From Lepidodermella squamata (Eukaryota > Gastrotricha): 64,000 bases of DNA. The stretch lies in assembly GCA_047495785.1 (NCBI GenBank), contig JBLDXI010000046.1, forward strand, positions 1,116,001 through 1,180,000, read 5' to 3'. Shown one piece after another: positions 55,510 through 64,000 of the stretch (positions within the stretch are counted from its first letter, which is position 1; each line of letters opens with the position of its first letter). The position numbers were made by a program, and so were the translations under genes. The notes beneath the pieces were generated by a model that was given only the letters and a program-made list of their open reading frames with translations, was not told the DNA's origin and did not search any database.

Positions 55510-58500
55510 TTAATCGTGAATTTCAAAATCGAAATCACAATAATTCAAAAATTCTTGCAAAATCACCGGAATCTCGAGACTCTTAATAGCGTTTTGACGT
55601 TTTTTCAGACCAAACGGTAAACATCGAGTAATTGTTGATCGAGCCAAACTCTGAAGTGATTTGGGATAAAAATTAGGAAGCTTTCCCAAAAATGAGGCTA
55701 AACCATTGCGAAATCTATCGTCAAGGCCACTCAAAATGGAAGTTAAGTTACGACAATCAAAGTTTTCAAGATTCAGAAATTCCAAGGCATAGTTAACGTA
55801 TTTCGATTGAGATCCAGGGTGGTCAGAGAGAAGTGATACATGATAAGTGAATAAGTCAATATCGTCTTCAGAAATCAAACCATCGTTGCTTCGAAAACCA
55901 GCTCGAAGCATCGGTAAGAGGGCATATTTAAGGGTGCGTTCCGCAGTTCTGAAAAATAAAGTTTCATCTTCACCACCCCACGGAAGTGCGAAATAGTCGG
56001 AATAAATTGAAAACCAGCTGATCGTTCGGCTGCGTGAAGCCCGGCAGTACCGCTCGATAATATCAGGATTATAGCGGATTGCTGGCAACATGCTTAAAAT
56101 GTTGTTTTCAAAATATTCCTGGTCTTCGGTTATTGGAATTTCCGACGCATTTTCGGCCATTGTCTCCAAAAAACTGTTGCAGTTGTCCGTGGTTTGACCC
56201 ATATACAACGAGTCCAATCCTTCGTCTTCGAAAAGCCGTGACATCATGTCTAAATTCAAAGAAAATTTGTTCATATATTTATTTAAAAATTACAAATAGA
56301 TTAGACTTGATTCAAAATTAAAATGTATTATGATTTCGCATCTCGATAATGACTGAGTACTCATTTTAATTGGTTTCATTCGTCTTTTTTAACAAACCCT
56401 ATCGTATTTATGTTTCGGCCCAACTTCATCGTTTCAGTAGAGCTGAATAAGGCTCAACGTCTCGAGCATTCGCAAACTTTATGGATTTTTCGGCGGCTCT
56501 GATTGAAGCCCTTAAACCGAACACAGAGGTCAATTTAGTGCAATCTTCAGTGAGCAATTTCGTTCCAAACTTTGAAATTCTTTCCGGCGCTGAGCGTTGT
56601 ACCGTTAACATCCATCAAGTTGATCATATGGCCGAAAATGTTGACACGTTCGGTCTTCTATATAAACACAGCACTTTCGATTTCGAAAGCAAAGCCGGCC
56701 AAATGGTCCGCTACCTGACAAGTGACAACGGGGTGATTTCGCATACCTTCTTTCAGAGCTACTAATAATCGCAGCTTCCTTCGCTTCTCTTTTCTTGGAC
56801 CAGCACTTAACATTGATGATCGATGCTCGAGAGAGGCTAAGCAAATTGACGAGAGGAATTTGCCAGCTTGAAACAAACAAATCAGCGTTGCTGCTAATGA
56901 CTACCTTCATATCGGCCCCAAGACCTTCGGCAAGGTTAAATACTTCATTTGCGTCAAAATGCTACATACATTAAAGCGATAAAATTCACCGGTAAGCTCT
57001 GTCGAGGCGTTTGGGTTACGCCTCGATCCGCGAACAAGCCAAGGCCATATACAAACAGCGGCGCACACCGGGAACATTTTGCCGACTCAATGATTGAAGC
57101 GGGCTACAGCGAGGCGGAAAAAAACTTGCTCAATATTTCTCCACCTTAAAATTTATTTTCAGAAGACTCGCGGCTTTAGCGGGCGGTGGCCCCAACAAAG
57201 CAATCGACAGCGGTGCGTTGACGTTCGAAGACATTGGAAGTGAGCGCCTATCCGTTCAATTGGACCTTTACTGATTTCAGTAACCAGTCTTGAAATTTCG
57301 TCGTTGAAATTGACGGCGCTGAATTATGACTGCACTGGCCGGACTCTGTTGCGTAAATCGTATGAGCATATTTGGTGTTTACTCCGCAATCCATCGAGTA
57401 AGTTAGATTCGCCTACTATTTTTTTTGGAAATTACGACATCCTGGTCGCCCCTTCCGTCAGACGAGGTGAGTTTAAACACGGCGGCTTTGACGGTTGCGG
57501 TTGCCGTCATCAGAAACTAGGGCGTGACACATGGTTTACCCCTCCTCCCTGATTTGCTTGCTGTCGCCAAACTACAAGTCCCAAAAGTTCCCAAAACAAA
57601 CTCCGTTTATTCCTAAAACCTAAAATCAAACCAAGAATGCACATCGATGCACAGCCTTATTTCCTCACATTTTTGAACATTTGAAGTCAGTACCCGAAAG
57701 AGCTGAAATCGTGAAGAATGAGAGGAAAGATATCACTACCAGCCAGAAAGTGCGACACAACGCGTTAACTTTACCAATTCTTCAGCGGCAAAGCTCTACT
57801 GGGAAAATTCCGATTCCACGTTTTATCAGCCATTTTTCGCAAAAATCATGTCCCGTGATCGCTTCAAACAAATTGTCCGTTTCCCAGACACCACAAGAAA
57901 CCTCGCCGCCCTACCTCGAAATGACCCCGTCATTCAAAAGATACACAAGGTGCGGGCGTTTTTCGAACGCTTCATCTACCCTACTTCGTGAAAATCATTC
58001 CGTGCTATCAGCTAACGAAGATCAACATATTTCAGCTGTTGGAAGAGATGACATTTTTATTCGATGAAGAAAACCACATCCCCGGCGAATTTGAAATGGA
58101 CTCGGTGACCACAGAAGTTTGACCGACTTGAACTTTGAGTTGGACTCAGATGCGAAAGCGTATCGTCTTACGTCTCGTCCACAGTTTTGAAAGAAGACTC
58201 ACAGGGTTGGTCGCTACAGTCAGCCCGTCGTCGATTTGACTCAACAAGTACCTCGAACCTCGAGTATCTCAAGTGTCGGTTTAACTTACGGCAGACAACT
58301 CTACATGCATCAGAAAATTCGAAAATTTGCGCCAGATCAGTTGAAAGATATGCCCAACGCCTGTGATCCCAATCCTCGATTCTTGCTCCCTTTTCGACTG
58401 ATTCAAATATAATTAGATGGCAGCACGCGCTGAAGGTCTAGAATCTAATGTCGCCTCGAGCCACCGGAATGGCATGAAACTAGGCGGAGACTTGGTAAAA

Positions 58501-59587
58501 TCGGTGAGAACGCGATTTCATCCCCAGGGAAGCTGGATTATACCGAAATGGTTACGGCTAATGGTCAAGAATGCTCGCATGCCCATGCTGAGCTGATTCA
58601 TGAAGCCCACGGGCAATCATGTACCGTGGGCAGATTTCGGACTCTTACCAAGTTTGAAAAGAAATTACGAGAGAAAATTACTAAGAGCACTTCCCATTTT
58701 AACCTGCCTCGAGACCTGGCTCGCGAACTCAGACAATTTTTGCTAACCTAGTTGAAATATTCGCCTACCAACACTTTAAAATTTGCAGCGGTCAATTATT
58801 AACAAAAAATCAATTCTGATTTCGAAAGAAAATTATTTGGAGAGATAAGAGATAACTTACGCGATACAAGCTCACAGCCTTCCGCTTTGATGCCATCAGA
58901 TAACAGGTGCGATGCGATGATTAGAGCCACAGGTTGGCGACTTTCAGTATCTTCCAGAAAATCTATCGTAAATCCTCTCCCACGTTCCAGTGCTACAGCT
59001 AGCAAGTGTGACGAAAAGCACGGAGGGAGAACCGATTTTCTGGTTGTGTAGACTATATCAAAATAGTTAGCGCAGTTCAAACAGGTAGAGAGATAAATTG
59101 CGATCGCATCCAAAGGGGTGAACTGCGTCGATGAGACATTTGATTTCGACAAACATTTTTTGAACGAGTCAAATTGGAGCCATGAAAAAATGTTGTAGTC
59201 CTGAAGATCGCAACCCTTAATCGCTATGCTATAACAGCCGAACATGTATGGCAGCAGAAGTTGCGAATTTTGCTCAGCGCAGCATTCCGAAAATGATTTG
59301 TGGTTACATGCGACCAGAGATACCCCTGCCGGGTCATAACCATGAGATTTCATGGCGTCGTCAATTAGCGATTGTAGAGCTTGAGTCATTGAAGCGAGAA
59401 ACTCGGGATTTTCGATCGCACAAGAATTAGCCAAGTTGATCTTGCGACAAACCAACTCGCTATGATCCACCTTAATCAAAGGATTCTGACACAAAAAAGC
59501 TTTAGATATAGCAAGTATTCAAGTTACACAAATTACCGGGTCAAATTTCCTTAACTTGGCAACTTTTCGAGGCGGCGAGTCGGACAT
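55510..59587 (-). CDS. Gene P: SOCS-box protein, 471 aa
   Basis: Exon 1 is 59537-59587 (MSDSPPRKVAKLRKFDP), exon 2 is 58861-59485 (625 nt) and exon 3 is 55510-56249 (740 nt). Joining restores one frame; the split codon gives His before MMSRLFEDE. Exon 2 is a Cys/Leu-rich, possibly degenerate-repeat domain (HKSFSECC, LLLPYMFGC, FTPLDAIAIYLS). Exon 3 ends in SLQSLARSTITRCLPFG...IPVILQEFLNY, which fits a SOCS box (elongin B/C and cullin binding). It would act as a substrate receptor of a cullin-RING ligase. The leader matches exon 1 of the neighbouring RING genes. The 2.6-kb intron 2 holds piggyBac debris. No ankyrin repeats can be assigned with certainty. Confidence 0.75.
56250..57764. other. 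Intron 2 of gene P: unassigned coding debris
   Basis: Plus-strand open pieces at 56481-56765 and 56949-57149 have protein-like composition but no family I recognise and no starts or splice sites that link them. They are probably remains of mobile elements. Confidence 0.3.
57765..58135 (+). mobile_element. piggyBac transposase relic in intron 2 of gene P
   Basis: The frame pieces read SAAKLYWENSDSTFYQPFFAKIMSRDRF, then ALPRNDPVIQKIHKVRAFFERF, then a stop and a shifted Thr/Gly-Glu-Phe-Glu-Met-Asp piece. MSRDRFKQI and the K-I-x-K-V-R-x-F-F box are typical of piggyBac transposases. Several frameshifts make it inactive. It closely resembles 61165-61570 in the same intron of gene Q. Confidence 0.75.
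58136..58860. other. Remainder of intron 2 of gene P
   Basis: No recognisable coding sequence; it ends at the ACTTAC donor complement at 58855-58860. Confidence 0.35.
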
Positions 59588-59940
59588 TTTGTAAAAATAA
59601 ATTCTAAATTCAGGCAAATTTGAAGTCGCATCGAAGTGGCTCACGCACTCATAATATTTTGTTGATTCAAATTATGATATTTGGCAGATTCGCGCGATAT
59701 TCGGCGAAAATTATGAGAGAAAGTTTTACTTGTTCGACGAGACATGAAAAGCAGCAATGATATTTTTTACGGTAGGAACGAAATCATATTGGAGTCACAA
59801 GCTCAACGAATAAAATTCGACGGCTAAAAAAAAGAAGAAAAATGTTCGGTAAAAATGTCAGATTTGCCCGAGCATGTTATAAAAAAAATGACTTCATCTA
59901 TAAATCAAACACCGAGAAAACAAGGTCAAATTCAGCTGCA
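59588..59940. other. Spacer between genes Q and P
   Basis: AT-rich, 353 bp, with no gene seen. Confidence 0.4.
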
Positions 59941-62900
59941 TCACTGATCATCAAGTTCAAAATCTAAATCACAATAATTCAAAAATTCTTGCATCTTTGC
60001 TGGAATATCGAGATTCTTAATGGCGTTCTGACGCTTCTTCAGACCAAAGGGTAAACATTGAGTAACTGCCGAGCGAGCACAACTTCGAAGAGTCTTGGGA
60101 TAGAGCTTTGCGAACTTCTTCATAAACTTGCCAGAATCGGCCTTCAATTTTTCATTAAGGTTACGACGTTCAATTTTTTCGAGATTCAGAAATTCCAGAG
60201 CATAATTGACGTATTTCGATTGAGATTCAGGGTAGTCAGAAAGAAGTGAAGCGTGGCGGCTAAATGCATCGATATTAGTAGCTTTAGTCAAACAATCGTT
60301 GCTTCGAAAACCAGCTCGCAGCATTGGTAAAAGCACATATTTAAGGGTGTAATCAACACGCGTCACAAATGAATCTTCATCTTCATCAGCCCAGGCTGGA
60401 CCAGAAAATTCGAAAACCGAAAACCAGCTGATCGTTCGGTTACGAGAAGCTCGGCAGTACCGCTCAATAACACCAGGATGTTGGCAGATCGCCGGTACCA
60501 TGCTCAAAATGTTGCTTTCGAAGTATTCCTGATCTTCCGTTATTGGAATTTCCGAGGCGTTCTTGATCATCGATTCTAAGAAAATGTTGCAGTTGTCCAT
60601 GTTCTCATCGCTGTAACTCTGATCCAATGATTCTTGATCTTCGAAAAGCCGTGACATCATATCTAAAATGCAAAATCAAGTTCAAGAGAATTGCAAATGA
60701 AAAAGTTACTGTAATAGCAAATTGTTGTACATGTTCAATTTTGGACATTCTACGCTTATTCCACCGCACTGTCCCCCAAATGTTTGAACTATAGCTAAAA
60801 ATTAGTTCTGTTCGGGTAAATCCAAGTTTTGACAACTTTCGAAACCATTCCTCTTCAATTTGAACTAGCTGGCCACAAGGAATCGATCAAGTTCGAAATC
60901 ATCGCAAGTCCGCACTACTCTATTGTTCTCGGAATGCCTTGGTTGAAACAGCCAAACCCGAGCATCAATTAGAAAGCTAAACAATGCACTATTCATCTCG
61001 GTATTGTGCCGAATGCTGCCACGTTGAAGATCAGGAAAATTCTCTTACCGGCCGCGTCCTGTTGGGCGGAATTCTTCTAGTGGCCCAGATTATGGCAAAA
61101 TGAATCAAACAACACATGAGTTTTTCCGCCAGCTTGGTACCGACCAGGCCGCCGAAAGGTGCCACATAACGCTTGAACTTCATCAATTTGCCAACGGCAA
61201 AGCTCTACTGGGAAAATTCAGATCCAATGCTCTACCAACCGGTTTTCGCAAAAATCATGTCTCGTGATCGCTTCAAACAAATCGTCTGTTTCCTACACAC
61301 CGCAAACAACAAAGATGCCCTGCCTCGAAATGACCCCGTCATTCAAAAGATCTGCCCTACTTCGTGAAAATCATTCCGTGCTATCAGCTAACGGAGATCG
61401 AAGTATTTGAGCTTTGGGAAGAAATTACATTTTTATTCGATGAAGAAACCCACATCCCCGGCGAATTTGAGATGGACTCGGTGACTACAGAAGGTACGAG
61501 TTTGGCCGTCTTGAACTTGGACCCCGTCATTGAAAAGATACACAAGGCGCGGGCGTTTCTCGAACGTTAACTAGATGCCTGAATCGCTAATTTCGAAATC
61601 AGATCAGAGGTTGTCGTTGACGAGCAAATGGCGGCCTTCAAAGGCCGAACCACACTCAAGCAGTATATGCCGATAAAGCCAGTGAAGCGCGGTCTCAAGT
61701 TTCTCGCCTTGGCTTTGCCTCCAATTGGCTACATCTTTCGTTCGCTGCTCTACGGCTGGAAATGCAACCAAGTTATTCTTTCCTCGCAATTTTCTATTTT
61801 ATGTTTTCTCAAAGTAAGCAACGGAACTTGGTCGGCCAAGTGAATCGTTTGGCGATTGGCTACGGCAATTAGCGGTTGCGGCGGATTATTTGCAAGAATA
61901 ACTGTAAAATCCTGTCTCATGGCACAAGAGCGCCTAAAACTAGAATTCAGTCCAGAAGAATTTGAGACGTATAACATGAACGGTTACAAGGCAGGCTGTG
62001 GCTAAACATACTTTCCCGACCTGAAAGTATTTTCAGACTAAGAACTCGGTTTTCTCTCAACAGCGAGTATTTTTTACTCTGGAATACCATTTTTGCCTTC
62101 GAGGAAGTGAGAATTTGAAGCAACTAACCAAGAATTCGTTTGTCTTTATCACCGAACCAGACGGCCGTGAAGCAGTGACCTGCTATTAGACAAATTCTAC
62201 AAATCCGCCCCCGACGGCCGTGGCCGAAACAAGCGTTACTACATTGGTTCATTTGATGGTAAAGAGCGTTGCCCGGTCGAAGCTATTCGGTTCTATTTTC
62301 AACATTTTTCACCTGATCCTGACAATTTTTCGCAATTTTCTCTCTGATTTTCCTTTGACTGGACAAAAAGGTAAGGTATGAGTGCAAGAAATACCAAATT
62401 AAAAGACGGATTGCCCAAATTTATCACACTACAATTTAATCGCCCTCTCCAAATTAAAAAAAGAGAAAATGCTAGCTGAACTTACGAGATACAAGCTCCG
62501 AGCCTTCCGATTTGATGCCATCCGCTAAAAGGTGCTCTGCTATGGTGAAAGCAACATCTTGGCGACTGACAGAATCTTCAAGAAAATCGATGGAAAAGCC
62601 CTTCGAACGATCCAGGGCAACAGCCAGCAGGTGGGACGAAAAGCACTCAGGAAGGACTGATTTCTTGGCTGAGTAAACCATTTCGAAATGATCAGAGCAG
62701 TTCAAACAAGCGGACAGGTATAGCGCAATCGCATCCAACGGTGTGAATTGCGCCAATGTAGCTTTCGATTCCGCAGTCCATTGCCTTATCGAGCAATACT
62801 GCAGCCATGAAAAAACGTGCGAGTCCAATAGATCATAACTCTCAACCACAATTCGATGGCAGCCGAACATGTAAGGAAGCAGGAGTTGCGAATTTTTGAG

Positions 62901-63208
62901 AGCGCAGCATTCAGAAAATGATTTGTGGCTACATGTGACCAGAGAAATCTCCTTGGGGTCACAGCCATGAGATTTCACAGAATCGACGATTAGCGATTGG
63001 AGAACTCGAGGGATTGAAGCTAGAAACTCAGGATTTTCAATCGAACAAGAATCGGCCGACTTGCTGTTGCGGCAACCCAAATCACTATGATCCACCTTAA
63101 TCAAAGGATTCTGAAAAAAATCGGAATATTAGGGTGAAATTAACATATCAAAAATACCTGGTCACGTTTGCATAATTTTGAAATTTTTCGAGGCGGCGAG
63201 TCAGACAT
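59941..63208 (-). CDS. Gene Q: SOCS-box protein, 465 aa
   Basis: Exon 1 is 63158-63208 (MSDSPPRKISKLCKRDQ), exon 2 is 62486-63110 (625 nt, same length as in gene P) and exon 3 is 59941-60662. The frame is continuous, again with a split His codon before MMSRLFEDQ. Exon 2 shares HKSFSECC, LLLPYMFGC, FTPLDAIALYLSACLNC and CFSSHLLAVAL with gene P. Exon 3 ends in TLRSCARSAVTQCLPFG...IPAKMQEFLNY, the SOCS-box pattern. Predicted adaptor of a cullin-RING ubiquitin ligase. Its ATG lies 78 bp after the stop of ankyrin gene R, suggesting co-transcription. Intron 2 carries gypsy, piggyBac and recombinase relics. Confidence 0.75.
60845..61075 (+). mobile_element. Ty3/gypsy protease-end fragment
   Basis: The frame reads LAGHKESIKFEIIASPHYSIVLGMPWLKQPNPSI, the conserved segment after the active site of gypsy-type aspartic proteases (PIVLGxPWL). 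It is interrupted by stops. Only this piece remains, inside intron 2 of gene Q. Confidence 0.65.
61165..61835 (+). mobile_element. piggyBac transposase relic in intron 2 of gene Q
   Basis: It contains LPTAKLYWENSDPMLYQPVFAKIMSRDRF, YQLTEIEVFELWEEITFLFDEE, KIHKARAFLER and, after a stop, MAAFKGRTTLKQYMPIKPVKRGLKFLALAL. All are collinear with piggyBac transposases. A deletion relative to the gene P relic removes the KVRAFFER segment at 61350. Multiple stops make it inactive. No terminal TTAA ends were identified. Confidence 0.78.
62097..62345 (+). mobile_element. Tyrosine-recombinase-like relic
   Basis: The frame gives LRGSENLKQLTKNSFVF and, after a stop and shift, GRNKRYYIGSFDGKERCPVEAIRFYF. 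LRG-x-E and ERCPVEAIRFY resemble the first-Arg and CPV boxes of eukaryotic tyrosine recombinases such as the intact gene at 38481 (GLRGRDEH, FFCPVRLFL). The H-x-x-R and Tyr boxes are missing. The family call is tentative. Confidence 0.4.
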
Positions 63209-63285
63209 TTTTTATTAGAAAAATTCTAGGAAACAAAATCATGAACAATTTAAGCTATTAACAATTTAAAGTTAAGCTAGAACAA

Positions 63286-64000
63286 TTATTCAAAAATTCC
63301 GTTTTCTTCGAAAGTTTTGATGATCAGCCGACGCTTTAGGTTCAAGGCCAGAGCCATGGGAGAAAAAGCCTGCCGATTCTTCATTGCAATGAGCTCGGGG
63401 TGATTTTTAAGAAAGAACTGCACACCTTTAACCCAATCCTCCTCAACAGCGATATGCAATACGGTGTAATCAAAACAGGCCTCGTCGCCTAAAAACGGAT
63501 TTGCGCCCTTTGAAATGAAATATTTGACTAGTTCGAGGTTTTTGCACCAAGCAGCCAAGTGGAGGGGTGATCGGCGGAATCTACTCAGCGAATTGACTGA
63601 AGCTCCGTATTTTTCAACCAACCGATTTGCAAGGAACGAGAAGCCACTTTTAGCAGCTAAATGCAATGCGTTGAAGCCATTTTCTTGATCTAAAGTATTT
63701 TTCGCTAATTCAGGGTAATAGCCCAAAATACAAATCGCTTGGTGGAAGTAGTTTTTCTTGATGGCTTTACACAGTGATTGCGTTACAACTTCAACTTTCG
63801 TATCGGATTTAACACTTTTCGTAAGTTCAAGGCACTGACCAACTATTGAGGTTTCGCCTCTATGAGCAGCTTCTTCGAACAAACTTCTCTCGTTATTTTC
63901 AATTTTTCCAAACAAGCACTGCTCTCTTGAATCCTCTGAATCGGCAATCAAATCCAAGAATCTTTGAAAGCCGTAGTAATCTCCTTCCTGTATTGCCCGT
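63286..64000 (-). CDS. Copy R (partial): ankyrin-repeat exon running off the window
   Basis: The frame is open from the right edge (RAIQEGDYYGFQRFLDLIAD) to a TAA at 63286-63288. Ankyrin repeats include GFNALHLAAKSGFSFLANRLVEKYGASVN, SPLHLAAWCKNLELVKYFISKGANPF and TVLHIAVEEDWVKGVQFFLKNHPEL. It matches exon 6 of the RING/ankyrin family, ending in IIKTFEENGIFE. Its RING and B-box exons, if present, lie beyond 64000. Only 78 bp separate its stop from the start of SOCS gene Q. Confidence 0.8.
   Translation of the reverse strand, partial: RAIQEGDYYGFQRFLDLIADSEDSREQCLFGKIENNERSLFEEAAHRGETSIVGQCLELTKSVKSDTKVEVVTQSLCKAIKKNYFHQAICILGYYPELAKNTLDQENGFNALHLAAKSGFSFLANRLVEKYGASVNSLSRFRRSPLHLAAWCKNLELVKYFISKGANPFLGDEACFDYTVLHIAVEEDWVKGVQFFLKNHPELIAMKNRQAFSPMALALNLKRRLIIKTFEENGIFE

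Overview
The window is eukaryotic nuclear DNA from a small animal. Coding exons are split by short GT-AG introns, mostly 45-110 bp, with T-rich acceptors ending in (T)TTCAG. Genes have TATA boxes and AATAAA signals, and intergenic DNA is AT-rich and full of decayed transposons. Short introns plus several same-strand gene pairs only 78-115 bp apart fit a nematode best (operon-like spacing). I cannot fix the species, and other compact bilaterian genomes remain possible.

The main content is a tandem array, all on the minus strand from about 8 kb to the right edge, of one multigene family. Its intact members have six exons: (1) a short basic leader, often M-S-x-S-P-P-x-K; (2) a C3HC4 RING finger; (3) a B-box-like Cys/His zinc finger; (4) a 112-114-residue helical/coiled-coil exon; (5) a ~50-residue linker exon; (6) a ~250-residue ankyrin-repeat exon. 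I reconstruct seven intact RING/B-box/coiled-coil/ankyrin copies (C, G, I, K, L, M, N; 557-578 aa). One further copy (B) is split by a 2.1-kb transposon, one copy (H) lacks ankyrin repeats, and one (F) has only the RING and B-box exons. There are frameshifted or truncated copies (A, D), many relics, and one ankyrin exon cut by the window end (R). Exon 2 is 178 nt in every copy and exon 4 is 342 nt in all but one, so the frames look selected. At 55.5-63.2 kb two paralogous genes (P, Q) begin with the same type of leader exon but end in a SOCS box. RING/B-box and SOCS-box proteins are both ubiquitin-ligase components, so the locus looks like a fast-evolving cluster of E3-ligase-like proteins with ankyrin recognition surfaces. 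An innate-immune or proteostasis role is inference only.

Layout: 1-2.7 kb holds an orphan three-exon gene followed by an array of 18-bp palindromes. 2.7-12.6 kb is a mosaic of duplicated relics, a Ty3/gypsy fragment, copy A, and a small secreted PAN/apple-like gene. The left copy of an inverted 2.1-kb non-autonomous transposon lies here; its partner (14.05-16.19 kb) splits copy B. 12.6-22.1 kb holds copies B, C and D. 22.1-24.2 kb holds nested transposons. 24.2-26.1 kb is a plus-strand fucosyltransferase-like gene. 26.3-36.5 kb holds copies F, G, H and I. 38.48-39.94 kb is an intact Crypton-type tyrosine recombinase gene. 41.5-44.3 kb is copy K. 44.6-46.7 kb holds small inverted-repeat elements and the second PAN-like gene. 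47.3-55.2 kb holds copies L, M and N. 55.5-63.2 kb holds the SOCS genes P and Q, both with piggyBac relics in their long intron. Copy R runs off the right edge.
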